From the NCBI GenBank assembly GCA_034620365.1, contig JAQGEQ010000192.1:1545001-1609000 (forward strand): DNA of 64,000 bases, written 5' to 3'. Both the position numbers and the translations under genes were made by a program. This document shows positions 11,560-24,030 of this stretch, one piece after another. Positions within the stretch are counted from its first letter, which is position 1. The number at the start of each line of letters is the position of its first letter. Under the pieces are notes generated by a model. That model saw nothing but the letters and a program-made list of their open reading frames with translations. It made no database searches and had not been told where the DNA came from. Origin of the DNA: Pegea sp. RAD2-039 (taxonomy: Eukaryota; Chordata; Thaliacea; Salpida; Salpidae).

Positions 11560-13951
11560 ATCACATCTAAATATTAATTACAAAACATTTTCCTAAAAAA
11601 ATATAAAATCATTTTGCTTTAAATGAACTTAAAGATAAACTATGATGAAAATGATCAAACTGAAATAAACTAAACTAATATAGAAGATATATGTAATAAA
11701 TTATAAAAAAATAATTACATTTCATTTAAGAATTAATTTATAATATATTGGAAAATAATGTACTAAATACTTTGTAATTAATTAAAATAAAACATCTATA
11801 AACTATATTTATCTAAGTACCTTCTATAAAGTAAACTTCTAAATCAAACATACAACATTATTAAATTATACAGAATTTTATTTTTAAATGAGAGATTTGA
11901 GAAAAACAAAGATAAAAGATTTTTGTAAAGTAATAAACTACTTGCTGCCTAAAAATAAATGGAACTTATATAATTTTATCAATTCAACTCTATAATTATT
12001 TTATAATTATAATATCAAAACAAATATAGGTCTTCATAATTAGATTTTTAAAGTATTATATAACATAAAAAGTGTTTATAAAAAAATATATATAATATAT
12101 ATATAAATAAATATAATTATAATAAATCATATAGCATATAAAAACTTTAACTTGCTGATACTACTATCAAATAAATTTATCATAAATATTAAATTGAATA
12201 AAAATATATATATTCTGTTATATATATATAACTGAATATGTAGAAAAATAACAATAAGAATTTAAATCAATATACAAATCAGATAAAACATAAATTTTTC
12301 TTAAATCAACAATAAAATATTTTAATTTTAATGGAGAATTTACACCTTAAGTATTTAAAGTACGAGATAAAATTTAAAAATAGGATTTAATACATATTTT
12401 AACAAAAAGTAAACAAGATAATAAAATTAAACTTAAAAAAATTAAAATCAGATAAATAAGCATAAAGTCAGAGAAAACATGAACTAATTAAGAAAAATAA
12501 AAAATTTAGATTATAATATATAACATTAAAAACAGAAGGTGGTTAACATACTTCAAATTTATTTCTGATAAAATTTAGAAGAAAATAAATTGTGTCACAA
12601 ACTCATATTTGAAAAATTGTACAAAGAACTTAATCTTAACAACTTTCATAACCATTATTACATTTTTTAATTAATAAATGTTTTTAATTATTATTCTTAA
12701 TTATATCTGTTAATTACATAAAAGTTATTATGCAAAGCTAATGTGAGATCAAAATATTTATTACAAATAATATTTAATTCATATTACTTGATAAGTTTGC
12801 AAAATCTTGTTGACTAAATTATCTAATTTATAAAACAGTTTATTTACTATTAATTAATAAAATGAAGTTCAATTTTATACTTATCACGAGGACAATTTTG
12901 TTGATATTCGGCATTCAACATAATTTGATTGTAGTTTACATAATAAAACTAAGGTTAAATTTACTTGAAAAAGTATAAACAACTGATATTTCTTAAATTT
13001 TAAATAGTTTTTTTTTTAATAATCTACTAAAAAACTTCTTATCAAATGAAAAATCAAATACAGAAATATTATGCAGAACCAAAACATTACCTGTGTGATA
13101 TATACTTTTATAATACATTAGAGATTCATTATACATTAAAAAAATAATAATTTTCATATTCTACAGCCAATATGTTACAATTTATCTAAAAAAAAAGTTT
13201 ATCTTTGCTTAAAGATGTTAGCCAAGCAATGGCGTTTCATTGGTTTACAAAATGTCCTATTGCTAATCTATCTCTAACGTTAGCTTATATAAATAAGCAT
13301 TTTGTGAAATACTCCAGAAAATTCATTCATTTCAATTCAAAGCGAAAATATTTCAGCTTAATTTAATTAATACAAACTTTTACATTGTTTTCTTGATACA
13401 GTACATCCTTTTTTGACCTTGTAGCTGTTTTCTAAAAATTTAAATAATTGATAAATAATCACGATACGTTTATGGATAAAGTGTTTTAATGTCTCACTTA
13501 ATGATACCTAAGGTAGCACAGAGATGAATTTTGGAGAAAATTATTAAGAACAAATTAATTTTGCAGTGTTATGAGAAAAATCTAAGTTCACTTTACAGAT
13601 AAATTTTTGGGTCTGAGTTTACAACTGTGAAGTTTTTATAGATTTTTTGTGCTTTCTGCAACATTCATATTAGAAAGCTAATCAAATAGGTTTACTTTAA
13701 AATTTTTCTTAAAATATGGTTTACAAAACCAGGTAAGATTCACTTAAATGGGACCTTATTAGTAGTTGAAATTACATTAAATTTGCAATGTTACGTTATA
13801 TTAACCAAATTATTAGCAATGTTATTATTAGCAACTTGTAAATATTTGTTTATTTTACCATTTTGTAGGAAAACCTTTAATCAAATATTTTTTCAAAAAT
13901 TTTAAACATGATTTCATCAAAAATTAAATTTTTGTAAAAAATTTATGTTAG
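11560..13951. other. AT-rich intergenic DNA upstream of ELAC2
   Basis: Very AT-rich with no credible ORF. TA-dinucleotide runs lie at about 12085-12120 and 12200-12230. A GC-richer patch at 13215-13330 holds a TATATAAATAAG element near an ATTGG box and could be a promoter, but nothing coding follows on the plus strand. Confidence 0.5.
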
Positions 13952-13958
13952 AAAAAAA
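13952..13958 (-). terminator. Pol III terminator of tRNA-Arg(ACG)
   Basis: Seven consecutive T on the minus strand, one base after the tRNA discriminator. Confidence 0.85.
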
Positions 13959-13959
13959 G

Positions 13960-14032
13960 CGACCACACCAGGACTCGAACCTGGAATCTTCTGCTCCGTA
14001 GGCAGACGCGTTATCCATTGCGCCATGCGGCC
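13960..14032 (-). tRNA. tRNA-Arg (anticodon ACG)
   Basis: 73-nt cloverleaf read on the minus strand. The acceptor stem GGCCGCA pairs with TGTGGTC (two G-T pairs). The A box is GGCGCAATGG. The anticodon arm is TCTGC-CTACGGA-GCAGA, with U33 and anticodon ACG. The B box is GGTTCGAGTCC, and the discriminator is G. There is no intron. It decodes CGU and, after A34-to-inosine editing, CGC and CGA. Confidence 0.97.
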
Positions 14033-15040
14033 GACGTTTGTTCAGACTATAATTGTATATTAATTCATAAATTTTTCTTTGATTTTGAGCCATATTTTTT
14101 TACTTTTGGCGAAATAACTAAACAAATTAAATTCTTCTTTTTGCAAACTTTTTTGAAAACTCTAAAAGTTGAAATTTATTTTTTAACGTAAAATTTAATG
14201 AATTTAACTTTTATCATTAACTTCTACATTTATCAAAATATAGCAATTTTATAAAGTATCAAATATCTAATTATGACAAATTGAATTTAAATAAATCTTC
14301 CAACATTATGAAAGCTTAAAAGTCATTTAATTTAGAACAATTAATTTTGGATATGTATGCGACATTAGTGTAAGACTAAGTCTAGTTTACATTTAATGTT
14401 GCAAGCAAATATAACTTTTTTTTTTCACAAGATATCTATCAAGTAAATTATTGTTTCATGAATTAGATATAAAACAATTTTAAGATTTCTAGCAAACTGC
14501 TAATATCAGAAACATTATAAGTTTTTATATAATAATACAGTTGGTTTTAAAATTAAATACTTTATTTAGAATTCAAATTAAACTGATTTTTAATACTAAC
14601 AACTCAATTACTTTTACTACTTCATATATTACTTGAAGGTTAGTAGCAAATGTGTTCAGAGCAAATCTCGCGGAACTCGTTCAAGTGGAAATTGTGGGTC
14701 ATGAAGTAGTTAAATATACTGAAAGTTGTAAAACCGACAGCTGAATTGGTGGTAGGAGTTTTTAAAGATATTTTAAATCATTTAGATTTTTAAATATTAA
14801 TTGTAAAAATTTAACTTTTCACTTCATATAAGAAATGGAATATTTTTTATTTGATTAAATTTGATTATTAGAAAAGTAACTTTCACAGATTTTTAAGTTT
14901 TCTTTTCACAAAATAATCTGTTTAAATCTTTTTTAATTAAATCCCCAAAATTACAAATTTAAACAAAAATGTCATTTTTGAAAATGCGTTGCTTACAACT
15001 AACTAGATTAAAAACAGAAAAGTTTTAATTTAAAAAAAAT
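14033..15040. other. AT-rich intergenic DNA
   Basis: No ORF or RNA gene recognised. A GC-richer patch at 14640-14740 has no identifiable content. The region lies 5' of the tRNA on the minus strand and 3' of the unrecognised gene ending at 15041. Confidence 0.5.
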
Positions 15041-16793
15041 CTAGTTGGTGTAGTCGTGTCGATATAAAAAATGCCTCTTGTGCATCATTTGAGAAGCCAC
15101 AGAAAACTCCTCTTTGAGCATTTGCTGATATCTAATCGGGAACCTTGTTCTTAATAAATCTTCCTCTAGCTTTGTTGGAGTGATTCTTTGAGATTTACGA
15201 GTTTTCGGCTGAATGAGAACGTAACTAAAATAAGAGATCAAGTAAATGACAAATCTGAAATCAATCAATTGTTTTTCCATCATCACCTCATCTTGTTAGG
15301 AATAGAACAACTAGATCTAGGTCGATGAAACTGACATGGATCTTTCTTCTGAACATGCCTTGTCGGAGTTGTTCGGCGAGATGCTTGAGATGTTATTGGT
15401 CGTTTACTTACTGATGATATGACGTGGTTTAATTTGAAAGCATGTGATTGGTTACTTGTTGGTCTTTGTTGTTGCGAATGATTGAACCTGAATAATCAAA
15501 TTATTTGTCAAGAAATATTTTTAAAGAATTAGAATACTTTGAAGTGAAAGATCGATTGAGAGAAGTTTTATGAAATGAAGGACTTCTTTCCAAGACATTG
15601 ATCTCTTTAGGTGGTTTTAATGAAGATACTGGAAGCTGATGACGAGTTTACTTAAGATATATGTCTTTACAATTAACTCACTACATCTTTAACGAGAGAG
15701 TTTTTAAATCTTTCAATTTGTTTTTGTTCTTCAAATCGTTGTTCGTGAAACTTTTCCAATTTCTCAATTTTACTTTTCTACAAGAAAAATTGAATTGAAA
15801 TTTGAAATAGAATTAAAAGTAGGTAACTTACATACCAATCTTCATCATACTTAATCATTTCAAAACCAGTTTTGCGATTGGTTTCACTTTTTCTACATCA
15901 ACATATTTTTATCTTTCAAGTTAAAAACATTTGAAACTAATTCATAAAGAGTTTTGGTGTAATCAGTAAATATTGACTCTTAAGCGGGCATTTCAATATT
16001 TGATTTTAATTACTTCAAACTTACCAACAAGTGATGTATTTACAACTAGATTTTATCTAAACAACAAACTCACTTCTCATCACTTTTACTTTTGTAGATC
16101 ATTCGGACTTCACTGATTGATCTTACATCTTTATCAATCTTTAGATTAAATAAAAAAAATTATATTTTCAGATTTACATAAAGATTAGAGGAAAATTTTA
16201 TTCGAATTTTTAACAATATTTTGTAACAAACTCACTGATTCATCTGAATCTGTTTTAAAGCTTCGGTTTTGTTGAGATGACTCTAAACAAAAATCAAAAA
16301 AGTGAATCAAACTAATCAAAAGTCGAAAAATAAATTTCTAAATGATGAAAATTAGAGTTAATTTAAGAAACAATTTTTTACGTACTCAGTATATTTCTGT
16401 TGTTTGAAAGTTTCTTTTCAGATTTTTTTTGTTTTGATAAGTTATTCTGCCTGTAGAAGGCTACAAAGCAAGTTAATGAACATGTAACAAGACAAAGATA
16501 GTTTTTAGTAACCTGCTGACTTGGTTAGTCGTGTTTGAAGTCTGTTCTTTAGAGGTATATTGGAAATTTGTTCTATTTTGATTTTCTGTGGTGATCTACT
16601 TGAAACAATTGGTAATTCAATTCCCTGTAAAAACTTATACTAGTTCAACTAACTCAAAATATTTTAAAGAAAATCAGTAAATTACTAAAACAACCTTTAC
16701 AAAAGGAATAAAGTTTGGAATAGGAACATATGTGCTTTGAGGGCACATTCCAAATGTACCCAGTTTTTTCTTAAGTTGATTTTGATTATTCAT
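15041..16793 (-). CDS. Unrecognised basic, coiled-coil-prone protein
   Basis: I do not recognise the family. The start ATG at 16791-16793 is preceded by an in-frame stop. Exons separated by short AT-rich introns read MNNQNQLKKKLGTFGMCPQS, then GIELPIVSSRSPQKIKIEQI, a K/Q-rich piece ending SEKKLSNNRNI, RKSETNRKTGFEMIKYDEDW, a helical segment KIEKLEKFHEQRFEEQKQIE, PPKEINVLERSPSFHK, and a last exon starting near 15286 and ending QMMHKRHFLYRHDYTN. The product is Lys/Arg/Ser/Gln-rich with no signal peptide or clear membrane segment; one stretch YLISYFSYVL near the end is hydrophobic and may be intronic. It lies on the same strand downstream of the WD-repeat gene. A cytoskeletal or ciliary role would be guesswork. 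Exon boundaries are partly inferred. Confidence 0.5.
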
Positions 16794-16972
16794 AATTTAG
16801 AAGAAATAAAAGTTGTTTTGAACAGAAAAAAATTTAATCATTTAAGAAATAAAAACCTCAAAAAAAAGATTAGAAATTCAGTAATTAGTAAAAACAAAAC
16901 AAATCCTTAAAAAATCTGAATAAAAAGTTTAAAACAAATAAAAGAGTAATTCGCTGAAAGCTTAAAAGTATG

Positions 16973-17453
16973 CTAGCAAGTTAGAAGTAATCGTAAGTGA
17001 AGAAAAAAACGACAACAAACAAAAGAAAAAAATACTCCTAATACAAACATTTCAAATTTCTCATTGTTATTTGATAGTGTAAAAGAAAGAAAGAAAGTTT
17101 TCTCTTCATCTTGAACAGATACTTGAAACAATTTCAAGCTGGTTATCAATCTTATTTTTATAATTGTTTCTAAGATTCTTTTTATGAAATTAAAATCAAT
17201 TTTAATCTTTCTTACTCGAGTCTGACTTTGTTTAAAAATGTCTTGGTTACTCGTTCGCAGAAATTCATAATTGTTGTATGAACGAGTTGATAGTTCCTTT
17301 TTCTGTGAAAAGAAGCTAGAACTAAGGAAGAAGCACGATGAAGTTACAGACCAGGTTGTGAAGGAGCTGAGTCTTGTCTGAAGGGATCGGTTCATGAAGA
17401 CTGTGCAAAGACACAACTCTCACATCATCAACATATTTGTTGATAAAACTCAT
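16973..17453 (-). CDS. Possible small gene between WD-repeat gene and coiled-coil gene
   Basis: A first exon from ATG 17451-17453 (MSFINKYVDDVRVVSLHSLH) ends at a good donor at 17351. It joins in phase an exon from 17302 after TTTTCACAG that begins KKELSTRSYNNYEFLRTSNQ. From there the frame stays open to 16973, giving about 143 codons. Alternatively a GTAAG donor at 17215 ends the second exon early. The start is 80 bp downstream of the WD gene stop, with no obvious promoter between. No family recognised. The hydrophobic, Phe/Leu-rich end of the open frame looks less like real protein than the first 60 residues. Confidence 0.35.
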
Positions 17454-17533
17454 CCGGGAGACGAGACTTTTACCCACTTTTAATCTTTCAGTAATTTCAA
17501 CATTTTTCAATCATTTTCATCAACATCAACATC

Positions 17534-20500
17534 TTACTTCTTATCATCTTCTTCAGGTATTTCTTCCATCTGAAAAACTTTCAATTATTCAACTCGATTA
17601 ATTTACAACAACGCCACCTTGTGGTCAAAACGAAGACTATCTTCATCAAGTAACTTTAAACTCATAAATTTATCATTAAAAAAGTCCTCAGAGCGATGAA
17701 CTCCAATCACAATCTCAACATCTTCTTTCGATTTTTTCTTCTCTAGAAAACGACGTTGAACCAAACTGATCTGTAATCAACATCCTCATCAACATCCACC
17801 CTTTCGTGTATCCCTCACTTTTTTTGATCTCTTCAACTGCCTGATATCTACATCGAGACCATCAACTACGAGAGGGAAGGGCTTCAAATAGCTTTCCAAC
17901 GTGACGTCATTGCTCTCGAGTATAGCATCTGCTCCTACCACATTCGGATCTTCATAGATTGTAGAAAGATCTGTAAAATCGCGATCTTTTCAACATCCAG
18001 TTTATTTCGGATGATTTTAACCTCCAACACTAGATGGCGTTGTTGATTCGTCATCACTATCATCGGATGATGACGTCATCAATTTGCTAGAACTGATCTT
18101 GAAGATATGACTCTTCCATCCAATAAGAAGATCGCCTGTTGCGTTGAGGAAGTAACAAGATGAAAGACTCTCATCCAGCTTGATCTCACTCAACAACTTC
18201 CCTTGTAGTCCCCAGATCTTGATCAGTTGATCAGTACTAAGTGAAAGATCTTAATCAATCAACATCCAGGACATCTTTTCTTCTACCTGACTGTACAGAA
18301 GACTTTTTTGGGAAGACACGAAGAGATACTGATCACTGCTGCACTGTGCACGTCATCATCTCTAAATCCTTCCTCTAGCTCCCTTCTCAGCGGTGCTAAG
18401 CAACAAAAACTATAATCTTACAAGCAACAGAAAGATGAAGACTCACAGGGAGTTTGGAGCTCATATAAGTTGACGACGCCATCTTTGTAACCAATAGCAA
18501 CGTAACCACCGAAAACTTCGTAGACACTGAAGTTGTTGCCGAACGCAAGTTGATGTTGGAGTTGCAGTGTGGGAAGAGACCATGTCTTCCGGAGCATATA
18601 TTGATGATAAGACTTACAAGATGTGAACAAACCTTAAAAGTGAAGAGCTCGTAGTCTGAGATAGTGATTAGCATCTTCTTTTTGTAGTTGTGTTGAACAT
18701 CCAACAAAGCTCTCCTGGCGGCTTTCAACACGAAATAAATTTGGTTTTGTTTCTTGCAATCAGCAAACAACAACGAACCATCTCGTAAACCAACTAACAG
18801 CATGTTTCTAAGACATTTGTTAAAGATGTTGTTTAACTTCATAAAAATCAACACCTTTTTAATGCAGAACAAACACCGAACGAGTGCGAGAAACGGAAAC
18901 CTTCAGATGAGTAACAAGTTGAAAGACAGGTAGCTGTAGAAAGCATCTTGCTTTCATTCCATAAACCAGCTTGATCGATTGCTACACTCATCTGGTTGTT
19001 ATATCTATCGTCCCAAGTGGACCGATAGTAACCAAACGTTTGTAGGTCATTGATACTCCATTCAGCAATTCTATATTGAAATTATTCATTTAAGATGATC
19101 TACTAATGAGGAAGAAGACTCACTTGCACGCCGGATTAGTCTTGCTCGTGTAAATCCAAATCTTTCGTGGAGTGACTAATAAATAAAATAAATTTTCAAG
19201 ACGATTGTACGCGATGCACATGACTCCAGCTACTACTAAAGGTGGTGTCAGCATCACACAAACAGAAGTACTAGACTCAATTGTGGGCTGATAAATACGA
19301 GCGCTACCTAGGAATGAGAAAACTGGTTGGAAGTTGACTTATCTCAACAACTTATTACTGTCTTCTCCAATAGTTACGATTAGTTTGTTCTTGTTGACAG
19401 CTTCACTTCCAAAGAAACGAACAATTTTACAGTTAGAGTAAGCCCACATATCTGTGTTACATGTTTGAAACTTGTAAAGATGAATCTGAAAGACACAATT
19501 AGTTTTTCTAATCTGATTGTCTTTAGATAAATCTACTTCTTTTTTTGACCCACACCAAACAACTCCATTTGAAAATGTTCCCATAAAAAAGACCCCGTTT
19601 AAACAAGTAAAAGTAGTATAGAATTCCTCTAGAGTTTTAAGGGACCATACTTTAATTACTCCATCAACAGAAGCGGAAAATAGTAAAGTGTTATGAGCAG
19701 CACAAAGAGATAAGCTGCATTTAAAAGTTAGCAAGTTTCTTGTTAATTTAGTCTGATTTTCAAAGTTTTTTTTTTAATTACACAAAAATAATTACTTCAA
19801 AAATGTTTATAGAATAATAGACTGACCTTTTAACAGGGTGGGTGTGTCCAGTAAAAGTTGAGATATGACTTCCTGTCTCGCTCCATATTTTAATTGAGTT
19901 ATCCAAGCTTGCAGAGATTAAAACTTGTTCAGATGATGAGAAGGTGATACAAGTAATTGGTAAGCCATGTGCTCTGCATACCAACCAAATAATTTAAACA
20001 TTCAGTTAATTGATGTAAAAAGTAAATCAATTAAGAAATACTGACAGCCAGGAATATAGGAGACTCATGTTTTTACACGAATAAACTAAAATGGTTCCTT
20101 TAGAACAGTAAAGAAGTTTTTGAGAAGCTTCAAGAAGAAAGATACATTCACATTCTGATCTACTCAAAATCGAATATTGAGCTTTTAGATATAAACTACA
20201 AATATATCAATTAATTAGGTATTTGTGAAAATTCTGTCATTAAAACCTATAATGAGAGTATGTGGCTAATGCTCCAATGGGTTGTTCATTTTTAACTTGT
20301 AATTTCCAAAGACTTGTACCTAATACACCATGAGTAATTAACTCATCCGTAATTGAATTAAATTGTACGTGTCCTACAGGATGTAGACACGAATCATCTA
20401 AAGTCTCAAACTCAGTTTTGAAATATTCATTCAAAATCTATGACAACAGAAGCATAAGGAAGTCTTAAATAAATGGAGTCAAAAATATGAATCAATAATA

Positions 20501-21102
20501 AAGATGGAAATAATCTCGTTGAAATAATTTACAAAAATTAAGCTTAAAAGTAAAAGATTTATTGCATTAATCTAAAAAAACATAATATTTATTACTTAAA
20601 GTAAAATTTATTATAAAATAATTTCACTGAATTTTTGAAATTCATTTTAACAACCTGAATACGAAAGTTTTTGTTCACACCAAAGTACACTCCATATTTT
20701 TCACAATAAGTTAAAAATAATAAACAGTTTGTTTCATATTTTGGAAAATGAAACTCTCTGACAAGAAATTTACGAAGAAGAGCGAAATTTCCTGTTGAAA
20801 AGGTGACAACTCCATATGCATCTAAACCAAATAATCTAAAAAACATTAACTATTACCAGGAAGATGGTGACAATAAAAATACTTAAATGACGAATGAATT
20901 TTTTCTAATTTTTATTACTTTACAATTTTTTAAAGATGGTTTTAGACAATTGTAAATACTTTTCGTGTCTATTGTTGTATCCTATTTGTAAAAAAATATC
21001 AAATTTCTGCTTTAAACGACTTTTCTTCATTAAACTAAATCCAAGTTGCAAATATTGACTACTATGCGTAGTTTCTTCCAAATCATTATAAGATATACTC
21101 AT
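17534..21102 (-). CDS. WD40-repeat protein, WDR87/WDR97-like
   Basis: Multi-exon gene from ATG 21102 (MSISYNDLEETTHSSQYLQL) to TAA at 17534-17536. WD-type blades are clear: SLDNSIKIWSETGSHISTFTG, VDGVIKVWSLKTLEEF, CTVSTDQLIKIWGLQGKLLS followed by GDLLIGWKSHIFKI. Other segments read VGHVQFNSITDELITHGVLG and TPPLVVAGVMCIAYNR ending in TNPACK. The 3' exons chain in phase through DLSTIYEDPNVVGADAILES, KKISLVQRRFLEKKKSKEDV and MEEIPEEDDKK. The mix of canonical blades with the LDAYG, THG.LG and TNP.CK segments recalls large WD proteins such as WDR87/WDR97. That assignment is from memory and uncertain; the WD40 call is firm. WD40 propellers act as protein-interaction scaffolds. The 3' exons are GC-richer and carry two TGACGTCA copies and two CTCF-like motifs. 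Confidence 0.75.
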
Positions 21103-22510
21103 TATGTTAATTTTATTTAATTTATTTAGCGTATATTGAGCATGTACTTATGAAGTTATAAAAAGTATAACTTTATAAGCCATTTTATAAGGTGCTTGTT
21201 ATTATAATTAAACAATAGTTGTTTAGGCTATCTTTTACATTAATTATTATTTAAAATTCGTCATTCGCTTTTTTCAATATTAAATAGATCAAAAATCAAC
21301 CTAAAATTCATTAAAAGTACTAAGTTTGTATTAAAATAATTAAACCCTATTTCTCAACTCATTCATGAAAAATTATTTCACACATAAATAAAAAGTTAAA
21401 AACAAGATATAACAAAGCACTTTATCAAAGGTATATGTAGTTATTTCATTTGAAATATTTTTTGTTCAATATATTCGCTTAAGTTGTGGCTAGCGATAAG
21501 GCTGCACAAAATCTTATTTAGTCTTACTTAGCGTTAAGTTAATTTCATGCTTAGCGTCTTAACTTATTGAAATCATTGGCTAAAACATCAAATCTAGAAA
21601 AGCTTGTTCCAACATTTTTATTTAAATCTTTTTTTAAACCTATTAAAGACTCGTAGCCGAAGATGTGGCATGATGCGCTATATTACAGCAGAAACTAAAG
21701 AAGGCTGAAAAGTATCTTTACCAACTATAAGTAATTAGTACTACTGCCTTATAATTGTTTCGGCAGAAGCAAAGACTATATGAATGAATATATACAGAAA
21801 ATATACAATCTCTTGTCCTCTATACCAAGCACTGAATCTAATGAGTGAGGATAGGTTATCACATGCTACTCTCCACTATAATCTAAATCCATGCACAGGC
21901 AGGAAGAAAGTTGTCAACTTATTTCTATCTTCAACTTCGGTTGACAAAGCTCAGCCTGAAAAACATGTACTTATGTTACTAATTTTTCTTCTGCTACGAT
22001 ATCATTATCATAAAGATGTTTAAACAAGTCTTTCTGCTATTGTAGAATCATTTAGCATAAGAACCGAGCAAAGCATAATCAATAAAAAATATGTTGTTAT
22101 TTACGAAAAATATGTTCTTTGCTAATTTTTTATTCAAATTGACCAATAAAAATTATAAATGTACATAAAATTAAGAAAAATAAAACTTAAACAATATAGA
22201 AAGGTAGATGATACATTTAGAACACCATTTAGTCAAGTGATAAAGATCGTTTTACTATTAAACTAATGACTTAATTTCTTTTATATGAATTTTTTCAGTT
22301 AGTTATTTTAATTTTCAAGTTAAACGTTTTGTTTCATATTGGGGAAATTATTGTATCGAGTATTTAGTTTATATCGTATATTTACAAGTTTGTTTCGTTT
22401 TTGGAATTATTTTGACTATTTTAACAACCTTAATTTTTTAGGAATTAACTCTTATTGGAATTACATTTAAACACAAATTTTTTATTCTTTCTATCTATCT
22501 AATTTTAAAG
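21103..22510. other. Intergenic region between divergent WD gene and serine dehydratase
   Basis: AT-rich spacer between two divergently transcribed genes, so both promoters should lie here. A somewhat GC-richer stretch at 21480-22020 contains a 79-codon ORF (21784-22023) with no recognisable features. No clear TATA or CAAT element could be singled out. Confidence 0.5.
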
Positions 22511-22530
22511 TTTATTTTACAGTATTTACA
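22511..22530 (+). promoter_or_regulatory. Acceptor-like site just 5' of the SDS start codon
   Basis: TTTATTTTACAG ends at 22522 and is followed by only 8 nt before the ATG at 22531. It fits either a 5' UTR intron or a spliced-leader acceptor. Confidence 0.5.
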
Positions 22531-23628
22531 ATGACTACATCGCTTCATATTCAAACTTTATATAAAAAAAGTCATTCTTTAAGTGATAGTTGTGGCTTAA
22601 ATGTTTTTTTGAAATATGAGAATACTCAACCAAGTGGCTCCTTCAAATTGAGAGGTATTGGTCATCTATGTCAGCAGTCAGTTGAAAGTGGATGTAAAGA
22701 GTTGGTTTGCTCGTCTGGTGGAAATGCTGGAATGGCTGCAGCATATGCTGCTGAGAAACTAAATGTTCCTATCACTATTTTTCTACCAACAACAACTCCT
22801 CAGTTTATTATTAAAAGATTAGAAAACTATGGAGCTAAGACTGTTGTTGTTGGATCGGTATGGGATGAGACTGACAAAGAAGCAAGATCTTTTGCTTCTG
22901 ATCGTAACTGTGTCTATGTTCCACCATTTGATCACCCTCTAATATTTGCTGGAAACTCCACAGTAATTGATGAACTGAAAGAAAAACCAGATTTGGTGAT
23001 CTGCTCTGTTGGTGGAGGGGGTCTTTTGACTGGAATCATTCAAGGACTCCAACGAAGAAATTGGGATGATGTCAAAGTACTTTCTGTAGAAACTATTGGA
23101 GCAGATAGTTTATATCAATCGTTGAAGATGAATGAAAGAGTAAACTTAAAGGAAATCACCAGGTTTTATAAAATTGTTTGAAATATAATCTTTATTGGCT
23201 TTAAAAATCTTTATCACAACCTTTCTTTCGAACTAAACTTTTAACCATTTAATTGTTAGCATCGCAAAAAGTCTTGGTGCAAAATCAGTTGGTGTAACTA
23301 CCTTTAAAACAGCCTCTGAATTTGGTGTAATCCCGTTAAGAGTTAATGATCAGGACACAGTTGTTGCTTTGAGTAAATTTCTGGGTGAGTAACTTTTATA
23401 AGAATCAAACATAATGTTTCCGAAAAATTGTTTTTAGATGAAGAAAGAATGCTTGTTGAGCCCGCTTGCTCATGCTGCCTTGTTCCTCTTTATAATGGAG
23501 ATATCAACAAGATTATAGCAGAAAATAAGCTGATCAACATAAAAAATATCGTTGTTATTGTGTGTGGGGGATCAACTGTCAATTATAAATTGTTGAATAA
23601 ATGGAAAACTGATTTGAAAATAGCATAA
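22531..23628 (+). CDS. SDS: L-serine dehydratase / threonine deaminase, SDS type
   Basis: Fold-type II pyridoxal-phosphate enzyme that deaminates L-serine (and threonine) to pyruvate (2-oxobutyrate) and ammonia in the cytosol. Three exons join in phase: 22531-23162, 23260-23384, 23438-23628, giving 315 residues (human SDS is about 328). The PLP lysine lies in PSGSFKLRGIGH (about residue 39), the substrate loop is CSSGGNAGMA, and the phosphate-binding loop is SVGGGGLLTG. Further family segments are YVPPFDHPLIFAG, DEERMLVEPAC and VVIVCGGSTVN. The loop SSGGNAG is close to SSAGNAG of SDS and unlike SSGNHAQ of serine racemase. The gene is AT-rich with 97- and 53-bp introns. It converges on WRAP53. 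Confidence 0.93.
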
Positions 23629-24030
23629 AAGTTGTGCTGCTACAAATACTTTCATTATATTGTTTGATTAAGTTGACTATACAATTCTATATCTATTTTT
23701 CTAATATCATTATTGAATATTATGTTGTGATATTTTCATGTTTTGAAACGAATCATATTTTGTAATGAATTAGTACAAAAAAATTTGAAATAAATTTAAT
23801 AAAAAGTACTTTTAGATTAAAGTTAAATTTTCTGAATAAGTTTGCCTTTAAACTGAAAACTATTATATCATTATTGACTGTCTATATGGTGAAAAAATCA
23901 ATAAATATAATTTTCAAAGAACTTCATCTCTTAGGTCTTTAATCGTTTTTGTAACGTTCAAAGTTTTATAGTAAAAAATCAATTTAAACTAAACTTTAGC
24001 AAAATAGTAACTTATAAAACACAACAATAT
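23629..24030. other. Intergenic region between convergent SDS and WRAP53
   Basis: About 400 bp of AT-rich DNA holding both 3' ends. AATAAA-type hexamers occur on both strands (for example near 23800 on the plus strand). Nothing else recognised. Confidence 0.6.

Noticed and set aside
12080-12230. TA-repeat palindromes as hairpins or an origin
   Set aside because: Simple AT microsatellite; palindromes are automatic in such sequence.
21784-22023. 79-codon ORF between the WD gene and SDS
   Set aside because: No motif, no context, divergent promoter region.
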